Positions 1-9,842 of a stretch of 64,000 nt of DNA are shown one piece after another. The notes beneath the pieces were generated by a model. That model had not been told where the DNA came from and did no database searches. It saw only the letters and a program-made list of their open reading frames with translations. Position numbers and translations under genes: made by a program. The first letter of the stretch is position 1. Every line of letters starts with the position of its first letter. Origin of the DNA: Pseudomonas graminis (GTDB taxonomy: Bacteria; Pseudomonadota; Gammaproteobacteria; Pseudomonadales; Pseudomonadaceae); the NCBI RefSeq assembly GCF_002093745.1, contig NZ_MTSB01000003.1, positions 248,001-312,000 of the forward strand, in the 5' to 3' direction.

Positions 1-3000
1 CGGGTCGGCAGGCTTGCGACTCCAGCGACGCCCCAGGCGGTCGAAGTAAAGGTAGATGACGGGCGTGGTAAACAGCGTCAGGACCTGACTGAGCAGCAGA
101 CCGCCGACCATCACCAGCCCCAGCGGCTGACGCAATTCGGCGCCGGAACCGCTGGCCAGCATCAGCGGGATCGCGCCAAACAATGCCGCCAGCGTGGTCA
201 TCAGAATGGGGCGGAAGCGCAACAGCGCGGCCTCATAGATCGCCCTCTCGGGCGCCACGCCGCGGTTTCGCTCCGCATCCAGTGCGAAGTCGATCATCAT
301 GATCGCGTTTTTCTTGACGATGCCGATCAACAGGATAATCCCGATGATCGCAATCATCCCCAGATCGTTGCCGCTGATCAGCAGCGCCAGTAACGCACCG
401 ACCGCCGCCGAAGGCAGTGTCGAAAGGATGGTGATCGGGTGAATGTAGCTTTCATACAGCACGCCCAGCACGATGTACATGGTCACCACGGCCGCCAGAA
501 TCAGCAGCAGCGTGCTGGACAGCGACGCCTGGAACGCTTCGGCGGCGCCCTGAAATTGCGTCTGAACGCCGATCGGCATGGCAATCTCGTGCTGAACCTG
601 CTCGATGACCTCAACAGCCTTGCCCAGTGCAACGCCGGGCGCGAGGTTGAACGACATCATGACGGCCGGAAACTGCCCGAGGTGAGCAATAGCCAGCTGC
701 GCCTGACGCTGTTCGACCCGTGCCAGGCTCGACAGCTTCACCTGTGCGCCATCGGTGGTCTTGACGTGGATCTGCTCGAGCGCTTCCGGGCCGAGTTCGC
801 TGGCAGACGCTGCCTGCAATACAACCCGGTACTGGCTGGCCTGGGTATAAATAGTGGAAATCTGTCGCTGACCGAACGCGTCGTACAGCGCGTCGGTGAT
901 GTTGGCGACGGTAACGCCTACCCGACTGGCAGCATCGCGATCGATATTCAGGTACACCTGCAAGCCTTTGTCCTGAAGGTCGCTGGCAACGTCCGTCAAC
1001 TCGGGCCGTTTGCCGAGCGCGTCCACCAGCTTCGCACTCCATTTCGTCAGCAGTTCGGCATCGGGAGACGACATGCTGAATTGATACTGGGTACGACTGA
1101 CCCGGTCCTCGATGGTCAGGTCCTGCACCGGCTGCATGAACAGGCGAATGTCGGACAGCTTGTCCACCTCGGGTTGCAGGCGCTGAATCACTTCGCTCGC
1201 GGTGAGGTCCCGCGCGCTGTGGGGCTTAAGGTTGATCAACAGACGCCCGCTGTTCAGTGTTGCGTTGTCGCCATCGACGCCGATGTAGGACGACAGGCTG
1301 ACCACTGCGGGGTCTTTCAGGATGATATCCGCCAGCGCTTGCTGACGCTGGCTCATGGCCGCAAACGAAACCGACTGCGGGGCTTCGGAGATCCCCTGGA
1401 TCACGCCGGTGTCCTGCACCGGAAAGAACCCTTTGGGCACGACAATGTACAGCAGCACGGTCAGCGCCAGGGTGCCCACGGCAACCAGCAGCGTCAGCGG
1501 CTGATGCTTGAGCACCCAGCGCAGCCTGCCTGCATAGATGTCGATCAGCCAGTCGATCCACGCACCGCTGGCGCGGTAGAAACGGCTCTGGTCCTCTTCC
1601 TTCGGCTCGCGCTTGAGCAGGCGCGCGCACATCATCGGTGTCAGGGTCAGTGATACGACCAGCGATATCAGGATCGCGACCGCCAGGGTGATGGCGAACT
1701 CGCGGAACAGGCGCCCTACCACATCGGCCATGAACAGCAGCGGAATCAGCACCGCGATCAGCGACAGGGTCAGGGAAATGAGGGTGAAACCAATCTGCTT
1801 CGCGCCCTTGAGCGCGGCCTGCATCGGTGTCTCGCCCTCTTCGATGTGCCGGGAAATGTTTTCCAGCATCACAATGGCGTCATCCACCACAAAGCCGGTC
1901 GCAATGGTCAGGGCCATCAACGTCAGATTGTTGACCGAGAAGCCGGCCAGGTACATGACCCCGAACGTGCCGACCAGCGACAACGGTACGGCAATCGAGG
2001 GAATGATCGTCGCACTGAAACGTCGCAGAAACAGGAAGGTCACCAACACCACAAGCACAATGGCGATCATCAATTCGTGCTGAACATCGGTCACCGACGC
2101 GCGAATGGTTTGCGTACGGTCTGTGAGCACCACGACATCCAGCCCGGCCGGAAGGTTTTCGGTGATGCCGGGCAGCAATGTCTTGATCCGGTCGACCACG
2201 TCAATCACGTTGGCGCCTGGCTGGCGCTGGATGTTCAGCAACACCGCCTGACTGCGATTGGCCCAGGCCGCCAGGCGTTCGTTCTCGGCACCGTCAACGA
2301 TTTCAGCCACATCCTTCAGACGCAACGGCGCGCCGTCTTTGTAGGCCAGGATCAGGTTGGCGTATTCCTCCGGAGACTGCAGCTGATCGTTGGCGTCGAG
2401 CATGGAAACCCGAGTCGGGCCGTCGAAGTTGCCCTTGGGCTGGTTGACGTTGGACGCGCTGATCAGCGTGCGCACATCGGACAGATTAAGGCTGTTGGCC
2501 GCCAGTGCCTCGGGATTGACCTTGATCCTCACCGCCTGACGCTGACCACCCGCGATGCTGACCATACCGACGCCGCTGATCTGCGAGATCTTCTGCGCCA
2601 TACGGGTATCGACCAGGTCATTGAGCTTGGGCAACAGCATGGTTTTCGAGGTGATCGCGAGCGTCAGGACCGGCGTATCGGCCGGGTTGACCTTGTTGTA
2701 GACCGGTGGCGCCGGCAGGTCGGTCGGCAACAGGTTGGTGGCCGCATTGATCGCTGCCTGCACCTGCTGCTCGGCCACGTCCATATTGATTTCGAGGCTG
2801 AAGCGCAGGGTAATGACCGACGCACCGCCTGAACTGGTGGACGCCATCTGGGTCAGCCCGGGCATCTGCCCGAACTGGCGCTCCAGCGGCGCGGTCACGG
2901 AACTGGTCATGACCTGCGGGCTGGCGCCGGGGTACAGCGTCATCACGCGGATGGTCGGATAGTCGACCTGAGGCAACGCCGAAACCGGCAGCAAGGTGTA

Positions 3001-3084
3001 GGCAATCAGGCCTGCCAGCACAATGGCCAGCATGCTAAGCGTGGTGGCGACCGGACGCAGGATGAACAGGCGCGACATGTTCAT
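1..3084 (-). CDS. muxB: RND multidrug efflux inner-membrane transporter MuxB/MdtB-like, 3' end cut by window
   Basis: This is the proton-driven inner-membrane pump of a tripartite RND efflux system. Reading the minus strand from the ATG at 3084 gives [16 protein letters not shown] followed by an uninterrupted frame of 1028 codons to the window edge, which is about the usual RND length, so only a few residues are missing. Visible RND hallmarks are the N-terminal membrane anchor, a large porter domain, and the membrane motif [14 protein letters not shown] near residue 400. The Asp-Asp pair there (about 401-402) is the proton-relay pair of the family. A second multispan block ends in [22 protein letters not shown]. 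The start codon overlaps the stop of the upstream membrane-fusion gene (ATGA), so the two are translationally coupled. Pseudomonas Mux pumps pair MuxB with a second RND subunit, MuxC, expected just outside the window. MuxB rather than MuxC rests on position after muxA and on MdtB-like sequence; substrates cannot be inferred. Confidence 0.9.
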   Translation of the reverse strand, partial: MNMSRLFILRPVATTLSMLAIVLAGLIAYTLLPVSALPQVDYPTIRVMTLYPGASPQVMTSSVTAPLERQFGQMPGLTQMASTSSGGASVITLRFSLEINMDVAEQQVQAAINAATNLLPTDLPAPPVYNKVNPADTPVLTLAITSKTMLLPKLNDLVDTRMAQKISQISGVGMVSIAGGQRQAVRIKVNPEALAANSLNLSDVRTLISASNVNQPKGNFDGPTRVSMLDANDQLQSPEEYANLILAYKDGAPLRLKDVAEIVDGAENERLAAWANRSQAVLLNIQRQPGANVIDVVDRIKTLLPGITENLPAGLDVVVLTDRTQTIRASVTDVQHELMIAIVLVVLVTFLFLRRFSATIIPSIAVPLSLVGTFGVMYLAGFSVNNLTLMALTIATGFVVDDAIVMLENISRHIEEGETPMQAALKGAKQIGFTLISLTLSLIAVLIPLLFMADVVGRLFREFAITLAVAILISLVVSLTLTPMMCARLLKREPKEEDQSRFYRASGAWIDWLIDIYAGRLRWVLKHQPLTLLVAVGTLALTVLLYIVVPKGFFPVQDTGVIQGISEAPQSVSFAAMSQRQQALADIILKDPAVVSLSSYIGVDGDNATLNSGRLLINLKPHSARDLTASEVIQRLQPEVDKLSDIRLFMQPVQDLTIEDRVSRTQYQFSMSSPDAELLTKWSAKLVDALGKRPELTDVASDLQDKGLQVYLNIDRDAASRVGVTVANITDALYDAFGQRQISTIYTQASQYRVVLQAASASELGPEALEQIHVKTTDGAQVKLSSLARVEQRQAQLAIAHLGQFPAVMMSFNLAPGVALGKAVEVIEQVQHEIAMPIGVQTQFQGAAEAFQASLSSTLLLILAAVVTMYIVLGVLYESYIHPITILSTLPSAAVGALLALLISGNDLGMIAIIGIILLIGIVKKNAIMMIDFALDAERNRGVAPERAIYEAALLRFRPILMTTLAALFGAIPLMLASGSGAELRQPLGLVMVGGLLLSQVLTLFTTPVIYLYFDRLGRRWSRKPADP

Positions 3085-4382
3085 ACGTTTGGTTTTTCCA
3101 CCTTGCCGAGCGCCGCCGACTTGTCTGCACTGCTGTCAGGCTTGCCTTGCAGCTTCTGACCCGGACCTGCCGGTACATCCTTGCTGTCATTGACGACTTC
3201 CACTTCAGCACCATCGCGCAGACGGTCAGTGCCTTCAAGCACGACCCGCTCGCCGACAGCCAGGCCTTCGGTGATGACTGTCGACGTCTCGTCGCTGGGG
3301 CCGGTTTTCAGCAGTTTGAGCTTGACCTTCTTCTCACCGTCGAGCACATACACGAACGTGCCGTCGGTGCCGAACTGAACGGCCGCCGTCGGCACCAGAA
3401 CCGCCTGTTTCAGGGTGTCGGCGCGCAGGCGGACGTTGACGAACTGATTCGGGAACAGGATTTCGTCACCATTATCGAAACGGGCCTTGAACTTCAGGGT
3501 GCCGGTCGCCACGTCGATCTGGTTGTCCAGGCTGGCCAGTACGCCGGTGGCCTGCAATTTCGTATCGCCGCGGTCCCAGGCTTCGACAGGCAGTTTGTCG
3601 CCTGTGCGATAGCGGGCGATGACCTTCGTCAGGTCCTTCTCCGGCAAGGTGAACGCAACCGAAATCGGCTGGGTCTGAGTAATCACGACCAGCGCCGTGG
3701 TGTCATTGGCGGCCACCAGATTGCCGACATCCAGCTGTTTGAGGCCGACACGGCCTGCAATCGGCGCGCGGATCCGCGTGAAATCCAGGCTCAGCTTTGC
3801 ATCAGCCACGGCGGCCTGATTGGTCTTGATGGTGCCCTGATACTGATTGACCAGCGACTCGGCGGTGTCCAGTGTCTGTTTGGCGATGCTGTCTTCGGCA
3901 TACAGGCCACGATAGCGCTTCACATCCAGCTGGGCATTCTTGAGCAGCGCCTGATTGGTGGCCAGCGTGCCCTCGGCCTGTTGCAACGCGACCTGATAAC
4001 TGCGCGGATCTATTTCCGCCAACAGTTCACCGGCCTTGACCATCTGCCCTTCCTGAAAGTAGAGCTTGACCAGCTCCCCCGCCACCCGGCTGCGGACATT
4101 GATGGTGTTCATCGCCGTCACTGTGCCGAGCGCCTTGTAGTAGATCGGAAAATCACCTTCAGTGGCCGGGGCGACCCGAACAGGGACCGCAATGGCCGAT
4201 GCACCGAAGCCAGGACGCCCCATGCCGCCGGCGCCCGTCTTTTTGCTCTCGGCACCTTTGCCGGAAGTGGATGCGGGCCAGAGCCACCAGCACAGGGCGA
4301 CAATGACCAACAGGATCAGCAAACTGATCAACCAGCGACGGGATTTACGGGAGCCAGACGATTGCATGAATAAATCAACCAT
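3081..4382 (-). CDS. muxA: RND efflux periplasmic membrane-fusion protein MuxA/MdtA-like
   Basis: This is the periplasmic adaptor that links the RND pump to the outer-membrane channel. The chosen start (MVDLFMQSS) gives 433 residues; an internal ATG at 4367 ([11 protein letters not shown]) is an equally plausible start, and neither has a strong Shine-Dalgarno. A basic stretch and one hydrophobic segment (roughly residues 17-36) anchor the protein. HlyD-family features follow: a lipoyl half-domain ending in [28 protein letters not shown], a coiled-coil hairpin region rich in Gln and Ala, the return lipoyl half with [13 protein letters not shown], and a beta-barrel with [10 protein letters not shown]. 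The tail is charged ([13 protein letters not shown]). It is first in the operon and overlaps muxB by four bases, so it sets expression for the pump. The family assignment is firm and the Mux name is by operon position. Confidence 0.9.
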   Translation of the reverse strand: MVDLFMQSSGSRKSRRWLISLLILLVIVALCWWLWPASTSGKGAESKKTGAGGMGRPGFGASAIAVPVRVAPATEGDFPIYYKALGTVTAMNTINVRSRVAGELVKLYFQEGQMVKAGELLAEIDPRSYQVALQQAEGTLATNQALLKNAQLDVKRYRGLYAEDSIAKQTLDTAESLVNQYQGTIKTNQAAVADAKLSLDFTRIRAPIAGRVGLKQLDVGNLVAANDTTALVVITQTQPISVAFTLPEKDLTKVIARYRTGDKLPVEAWDRGDTKLQATGVLASLDNQIDVATGTLKFKARFDNGDEILFPNQFVNVRLRADTLKQAVLVPTAAVQFGTDGTFVYVLDGEKKVKLKLLKTGPSDETSTVITEGLAVGERVVLEGTDRLRDGAEVEVVNDSKDVPAGPGQKLQGKPDSSADKSAALGKVEKPNV

Positions 4383-4487
4383 TACAGGTGGGGGTTCTTC
4401 AGGAGGCAGAACAATAAACACAGATGCGTGACAAGCAAAAGCGCCTTTACCAAGCGCTTACTTTTGTTAAACGTATGAAGCACAGAT

Positions 4488-4517
4488 AAAAAAACGGCCT
4501 GATCGGACTCAGGCCGT
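4488..4517 (-). terminator. Rho-independent terminator of tpx
   Basis: A perfect 9-bp inverted repeat (ACGGCCTGA / TCAGGCCGT, 4494-4502 and 4509-4517) encloses a 6-base loop. It is followed on the minus strand by seven T residues (4488-4494). It lies 16 bases past the tpx stop codon. Confidence 0.85.
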
Positions 4518-4533
4518 AGTGTGTTGCAGAACG

Positions 4534-5034
4534 TTACTTCAATACTGCCAATGCAGCGTCGTAGTTCGGCTCTTCGGCAATTTCAGAAACCAGTTCGCTG
4601 TGCAATACCTTGTCGTTCTCGTCCAGAACCACAACCGCACGAGCGGTCAGGCCTTTCAATGGACCATCTGCGATGGCAACACCATAGTTCTGGCTGAAAT
4701 CGGCACTGCGGAAAGAGGACAGGTTCTGAACGTTTTCCAGACCTTCGGAGCCGCAGAAACGCGACTGGGCGAATGGCAGGTCGGCGGAGATGCACAGCAC
4801 GACAGCGTTGCTCAGCTCGTTGGCCTGGGCATTGAACTTACGCACCGACGTTGCGCAGGTCGGCGTATCGACGCTCGGGAAGATGTTCAGCACCTTGCGC
4901 TTGCCAGCGAAGTCGGCCAGGGTCTTTTCGGCAAGACCTGCACCCACCAGCGTGAAGGCGTGTGCCTTGCTGCCGACTTCAGGCAGGTTGCCATTGACTT
5001 GGACAGGGCCGCCTTTGAGGGTCACTTGAGCCAT
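4534..5034 (-). CDS. tpx: Thiol peroxidase (atypical 2-Cys peroxiredoxin)
   Basis: Tpx is a periplasm/cytoplasm-soluble peroxiredoxin that reduces lipid and hydrogen peroxides using thioredoxin. The ATG at 5034 ([15 protein letters not shown]) is chosen because AAGGA lies nine bases upstream; a longer frame starting MCFMAQ lacks this. The 166-residue product has the family motif [15 protein letters not shown], with the peroxidatic cysteine at residue 60, and the resolving cysteine in QSRFCGSEG at residue 94, both matching the Tpx spacing. It is monocistronic: a terminator follows at once, and the upstream neighbour is a LysR gene on the same strand. That LysR gene could be cotranscribed into tpx, but about 90 bases separate them. 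Assignment is secure from motif and length. Confidence 0.96.
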   Translation of the reverse strand: MAQVTLKGGPVQVNGNLPEVGSKAHAFTLVGAGLAEKTLADFAGKRKVLNIFPSVDTPTCATSVRKFNAQANELSNAVVLCISADLPFAQSRFCGSEGLENVQNLSSFRSADFSQNYGVAIADGPLKGLTARAVVVLDENDKVLHSELVSEIAEEPNYDAALAVLK

Positions 5035-5126
5035 GAAACACATTCCTTTTTCTGAGGGGATAAAAGAGCCGGAAGTTAAACACGAAAGTGTGGCTGGGGC
5101 CTATATCGGATAATTCCGATTTTTTT

Positions 5127-6044
5127 TCAGGAAACCAGTCTGTCCCTGATATCCGGGTGGGCACATAATTCCACCAGCCAGTCAACGAATACCCTGACGC
5201 GTCGCGACAATTGCCGATGGGGTGGGTAAAGTGCCGTCAACGGTAACGGCGGCGGACGATAATCGCGCAGCACTTCAATCAGCGCACCGCTGCGCAGTTG
5301 CGCGGCGACATGATAACGCGGCACCTGAATGAGTCCAAAACCGGCCTCACAGGCCGCTACATAGCCGTCGGCACTGCTGACTGAAATCGAGCAGTCCATG
5401 CCATGTTCATCCGACCCGCCATTGGCCATGAACTCCAGGCCGTAGCGCTTGCTGCTACTGGGGGAAAAATATTCGATGACCTGATGTTGCGCGAGGTCCT
5501 GCAAATGACGAGGCGTGCCTTTGCGCTTCAGGTACTCGCTACTCGCACAGGTGATCTGGGTCAAGCTGCCCAACGGCCTGGCGACAAGCGCCTCATCCAG
5601 CGCGGCGCCGGCGCGCAATACGCAGTCAACCCCCTCGCGAATCAGGTCGACCGGCCTGTCACTCATGCCGACCTCGAGCCTGATCTGCGGGTAACGCCGG
5701 GCGAATTCAGGCAGCGCCGGGATCACGATCATGCGCCCAAGGCTGACCGGCACATCGACCCGCAGCAAACCTTTCGGCTCGGCACCCGTCGCTGAAAAGG
5801 CGGCCTCGGTTTCTTCCAGATCGGCCAACAGACTGACGCAGCGCAGGTAGTAAGCCTTGCCGTCAGGCGTTGTACTTACCTGCCGCGTGGTGCGCTGCAG
5901 AAGTTGCACACCCAGATGCGCTTCAAGCTGTTTGATCAGCATCGTCACGGACGCACGAGGCACGTGCAGGCTCTCGGCAGCTTTGGCAAAGCCGCCCAGT
6001 TCCACGATACGGGTGAATACGCGCATGGCGTTGAATCGATCCAT
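5127..6044 (-). CDS. LysR-family transcriptional regulator
   Basis: A 305-residue LysR-type regulator. The N-terminal winged helix-turn-helix (about residues 1-60) reads MDRFNAMRVFTRIVELGGFAKAAESLHVPRASVTMLIKQLEAHLGVQLLQRTTR, the standard LysR DNA-binding block. The rest is the effector-binding domain, with GLLRVDVPVSLGRMIVIPALPEFARRYPQIRLEVGMSDRPVDLIREGVDCVLRAG, typical of the CrgA/DmlR-like subgroup that often controls a nearby oxidoreductase or efflux gene. The start MDRF is favoured by the family N-terminus; an ATG seven codons in is possible. It lies between tamB and tpx on the same strand with no divergent partner, so its target cannot be read from context; tpx and the downstream mux operon are candidates only by proximity. 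Confidence 0.88.
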   Translation of the reverse strand: MDRFNAMRVFTRIVELGGFAKAAESLHVPRASVTMLIKQLEAHLGVQLLQRTTRQVSTTPDGKAYYLRCVSLLADLEETEAAFSATGAEPKGLLRVDVPVSLGRMIVIPALPEFARRYPQIRLEVGMSDRPVDLIREGVDCVLRAGAALDEALVARPLGSLTQITCASSEYLKRKGTPRHLQDLAQHQVIEYFSPSSSKRYGLEFMANGGSDEHGMDCSISVSSADGYVAACEAGFGLIQVPRYHVAAQLRSGALIEVLRDYRPPPLPLTALYPPHRQLSRRVRVFVDWLVELCAHPDIRDRLVS

Positions 6045-6152
6045 GATTGCCAGAAGCCTGAGAACGGAACATGTGTTCGAAATTGAACGGTCTTTGACAG
6101 GGTAAACCGGTCTGGCGCGAAGCGCTGACCACGTGCCAGCGGCCAGCCCTCG

Positions 6153-9100
6153 TCAAAAGTCTCTTTTATAGAAAATATCCAGCGAACTGGCAACACCGCT
6201 GGCCGCCTCAAGGTAAACCCGCTTACTGAGCAAGTAACGTAATGCAATGGTATTGGCAGGTTCGAACACACCGACCCCGTAACGCAAACTGAGCTTTTCG
6301 GTGATCTTGCCGCTGGCGACCACGTTGGTCTTGTCGCCGGTTCCAGAGGTGTCCAGCTCAAAGTCCTTGATGCCCAGATTATCCGCCAGTTTGCCGGTGG
6401 TCGACGAGCTGCCGGCAACACCAAGCGCCAGCGCTGCCTGGGCGACCATGTTGTTGTCTTCGCCGGAAGTGCTCAAGGGCCTGCCCATGACCAGATAGGA
6501 GAGCGCCTGTTCCTGGCTCATCGCAGGCTCGGAAAACACTTCGGTGGTGGGCTGTTCGGCACTGCCGGTCAGGCGAATACCGGCAATCACGTCATCGGTC
6601 TGGCGGATTGCTTCGATGTCCAGATAGGGCTGATCCACAGGGCCTGCGAACAGCAGACGGGCTTTGCGGATGGTCAACCGCTGCCCGTAGGCGCGATATC
6701 GGCCGTCGTTGAGGTTGAGTTCTCCACGGGTGTCCAGGTTGTCGCCAATGTGTACCTGCCCGACCAGATTGGCGGTCAGCCCGAAACCGCTGAAGCTGAG
6801 TTTTTCCTGACCGACCTGCACATTGATGTCCATCGCCACGGCCAGCGGGGGCGCGCCCTCCTCGGTCTGTTGCCCGACGATCACCGTGTCGCCTGACAGT
6901 TTGACGGTGGACGGCGGCAGTTCACGCACGGTAATCGTGCCCTTGGGCACCAGCACCTTGCCGGAAATCGCCAACCGGTCGCCTTTCATGGAGATCTTCA
7001 GGTCCGGCGCCGCCTCCACGGCCGCATACGGTTCGACATTGATTGGCAGGCGAGCGCCTTTCAGGCTCACGTCCACGACCAGATTCTGCCCCCAGGCCAC
7101 TTGCCCGCCCATTGAACCCTGACCGGTGCTGCCACTTTTCCAGCCCCCATCGATCTGTACACTTTCTCCAGCGATCAGCGCCTGAACCTTGAGGTCATGC
7201 AATTCCATTGGCAACTCTGCACCGGCCACTTCACCGCCTTCAAGCGTCACGCTGCCGTTGACCAGAGGCGCCAGCAAGCTGCCCGACAACCGGCCGGCAC
7301 CGTTCAGGCGCCCGTTAAGCTTCTGGACGCCCGGTGCAAAAGGCCGTGCTACCGAGATATCCAGCCCGGAAAGGTTGAAGTCGCCTGACAGGGTCTTGTC
7401 CTTTGCCAGCGGATCGATCTGCGCATTCAACAGCAAACGCCCCAGCTTGCCGCCCTCGAAATCCAGGCGCGAGTCGATACGCTTGGGGGTCATCGTGCTG
7501 CTGAGCTTCAAGGTCTGGTACGGGAAATCCACCCATTGATCGTTATTGCGAACCCGCAGCGTACCGCTCCCGGCGTCCAGCGTGATCTGACCGCTAGGGC
7601 CTGCCGCCGGGATGTCGAGCCGGATGTCGGCATTCAATGCGCCCTTCCAGGCAAAGTCTTTCGGCATCCACTGCGCCAGACTGTCGAGCGGAAACTGCTT
7701 CAACTGGTAACGCAGATGGGGCTCGGGCATCAGACGCTGATCGCCCCCGCACAGGCTGGCGTCTCCGGACAGCCAGCAATGCGCACCGAAGTTCAGCCTG
7801 CCATCAACCAGGCGCTCGATTTTCGCAGGCTGCTGCAAACGCCAGTTCTGGCCGCCGCTCTGCACGCTGCCACTGGCCAGCCGACCACGCCAGTCGCCTT
7901 TGTCGAGGCCGCCGTCCAGCGCAACAGCGAGTTTGAGCAACGGGCCTTGCAGGTCGAGCTTCAACTGTTGGGCTTTGAGCGTGCCTTGCCCGTCCACCAA
8001 CAGCGTGCCCAATGCCGTGTCGCCTGCCTGAATGCCTGCGCCTTTCAGATTGATGATTGCGCGTTGCGCCGGATCCAGTCTGGCATTGAGCGTCAGGCTT
8101 TGCAGGCGGTTTTCCTGAAACGCGAGCTGACCAGCCTGCAAGGCGACTTTCCCTTCGGGCGCCTGCAGCGTACCCGCGAGGTCGACCCGTCCTTTGACCT
8201 GTCCCGCCAGACGCGGCCATAACTGGCCCAGGCGCGGCAGATCAAGGTCAAGTTGCCCCTTCAAACGCTGCTGCAGACTGCCAGTGCCCTGAATACGGTT
8301 ATCGCCCAGACGAATGTTCAACTGGCTGACATTCCATTGCTGATCGCGACCATCCGCTTTGGCTTGAAGCACGGCAGGTTGACCACGCAGACGGCCCTTC
8401 AAATCGAGGTCTGCGGTGAGTGCCAGTTGTTCGTTCCTGAGCAACCCCTGACTGCGCAGCGGGCCGGCCAGCGTTCCGGGCAACTCGGCGACCCAGAACG
8501 AAGGGTCCAGCGCGCTCAGGTCCAGCGCAGTGTCCCAGCCAAAACCGTCGGCAAATTGCAGGTTCAGATGACCGCTGGCCTTGCCCTGCCCTGCGACCAG
8601 CTCCAGTTGGGGCAGGTGAACCTCTTGCAGGTTGCCGCTGAATGGACTGACCAGCGTGAATGGGCCCGCAGGGCCTTTGAGGCGGGCGTTGAAGTTGCCC
8701 AGATATTGGCCGTCGGTGTAGGAAATCTCGCCTTTGAGCGCTTGAAGCGTCACCTGTGGCTCGGACGCCAGCGGATACAGCCGCTGCCAGGGAAAGTCCA
8801 GCCAGTCGATGGTTGCATCGGCCGACAACCCGCTCTGCCAATTCAGGTTGCCCGTGACGGCAAGACGCTGTTGATCATTGGCGGCAAGGTCCAGCGCCGC
8901 AAGGGTGGCGCCTTTGGCATCCACACGCCCTTGCAACGACAACGCTACAGGGCCTTTTTCGGCCGGCAGACTGGCCGAGCCACTGATCCGATAACCCTGA
9001 TCGAGGTTGCCCTCGGCCTCCAGCAGCAACTGTTCGAGCTGCAGCGTATCGGGCAAAGACGAACTTGGTTTGAAATGCTCGGCAACCAGTTTCAGCCGCG

Positions 9101-9842
9101 CAGGCAGATGCTCAGTCAGAGGTTGCAGCTCTGCGCTCAGTACACCTGGCAGATACCCGCTGCTGTCGGCCTTGAGGTGGAGGGTTTTGAGCACGTCGCC
9201 CTGAATATCCAGGGCCAACACCCACGGTTGCCCGTCCTGCGGCGGAAGTTGCAGTTGGCCCTGTGCAGTCAATGGCCAGTCGCCCTGAGGGTTGAGCAGA
9301 CCGCTGAGGTCCAGAACCATCGCGTCGCGTTGCAGGTGTACGCTGTCTATCTGCAACCCCTCGGAGGTCCAGTGCGCCGCCAGCTTCAGATCGCGCAACT
9401 GCTCGACGCCATCCAGTTGCACACTGCCCACCTGGACGTCCCCCAGTTGCAGGGCCAGCGGCAACTTGAGCGCAGGCAGGCTGATCGGCTCATCGTTGCC
9501 CGGCGAGTTGCTCGGAGGGAAGTGCAACAGCACTTGCCCCGCCTGCAAGCGGTCGATACACAGGGTCATCTTGAGCAGGCAAGCCGGTGTCCACTCGAAT
9601 TCGGGCGACTGCACGTCGACACGGTCCTCGCCTTGCTGCCATATCAGTCGGTCAGCGCGCCATTGCCCGCCCAGCCGCCCCTGAAAATTCTCCAGTTGCA
9701 GTCCGGGGACTCGAGCCAGCGCCCATTGGCTGCCGGTCTGGGTGCCGAGCAGTAGCGAGACACCCACGACGATCAGCACCAGAAAAACGACCAGACCAAG
9801 ACCGAAAAGCGTTGCGCCGCGTTTGATATTCACCGTGTTCAA
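6153..9842 (-). CDS. tamB: Translocation and assembly module inner-membrane subunit TamB
   Basis: TamB spans the periplasm from inner to outer membrane and works with TamA in envelope biogenesis, including autotransporter assembly and phospholipid transport. The 1229-residue product has one N-terminal hydrophobic segment (about residues 13-33, LFGLGLVVFLVLIVVGVSLLLG), a very long stretch of repetitive beta-rich sequence, and the C-terminal DUF490 core. The core contains LNLNDGRYRAYGQRLTIRKARLLFAGPVDQPYLDIEA and ends in an aromatic residue, as expected for a beta-domain that docks to TamA. The start used is TTG at 9842, overlapping the tamA stop as TTGA; GTG at 9833 is an alternative. Length and composition match pseudomonad TamB. 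The overlap indicates cotranslation with tamA. Confidence 0.94.
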   Translation of the reverse strand: MNTVNIKRGATLFGLGLVVFLVLIVVGVSLLLGTQTGSQWALARVPGLQLENFQGRLGGQWRADRLIWQQGEDRVDVQSPEFEWTPACLLKMTLCIDRLQAGQVLLHFPPSNSPGNDEPISLPALKLPLALQLGDVQVGSVQLDGVEQLRDLKLAAHWTSEGLQIDSVHLQRDAMVLDLSGLLNPQGDWPLTAQGQLQLPPQDGQPWVLALDIQGDVLKTLHLKADSSGYLPGVLSAELQPLTEHLPARLKLVAEHFKPSSSLPDTLQLEQLLLEAEGNLDQGYRISGSASLPAEKGPVALSLQGRVDAKGATLAALDLAANDQQRLAVTGNLNWQSGLSADATIDWLDFPWQRLYPLASEPQVTLQALKGEISYTDGQYLGNFNARLKGPAGPFTLVSPFSGNLQEVHLPQLELVAGQGKASGHLNLQFADGFGWDTALDLSALDPSFWVAELPGTLAGPLRSQGLLRNEQLALTADLDLKGRLRGQPAVLQAKADGRDQQWNVSQLNIRLGDNRIQGTGSLQQRLKGQLDLDLPRLGQLWPRLAGQVKGRVDLAGTLQAPEGKVALQAGQLAFQENRLQSLTLNARLDPAQRAIINLKGAGIQAGDTALGTLLVDGQGTLKAQQLKLDLQGPLLKLAVALDGGLDKGDWRGRLASGSVQSGGQNWRLQQPAKIERLVDGRLNFGAHCWLSGDASLCGGDQRLMPEPHLRYQLKQFPLDSLAQWMPKDFAWKGALNADIRLDIPAAGPSGQITLDAGSGTLRVRNNDQWVDFPYQTLKLSSTMTPKRIDSRLDFEGGKLGRLLLNAQIDPLAKDKTLSGDFNLSGLDISVARPFAPGVQKLNGRLNGAGRLSGSLLAPLVNGSVTLEGGEVAGAELPMELHDLKVQALIAGESVQIDGGWKSGSTGQGSMGGQVAWGQNLVVDVSLKGARLPINVEPYAAVEAAPDLKISMKGDRLAISGKVLVPKGTITVRELPPSTVKLSGDTVIVGQQTEEGAPPLAVAMDINVQVGQEKLSFSGFGLTANLVGQVHIGDNLDTRGELNLNDGRYRAYGQRLTIRKARLLFAGPVDQPYLDIEAIRQTDDVIAGIRLTGSAEQPTTEVFSEPAMSQEQALSYLVMGRPLSTSGEDNNMVAQAALALGVAGSSSTTGKLADNLGIKDFELDTSGTGDKTNVVASGKITEKLSLRYGVGVFEPANTIALRYLLSKRVYLEAASGVASSLDIFYKRDF

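Noticed and set aside
439..1653. 404-codon plus-strand open frame opposite the RND pump
   Set aside because: Shadow of muxB; no recognisable domain.
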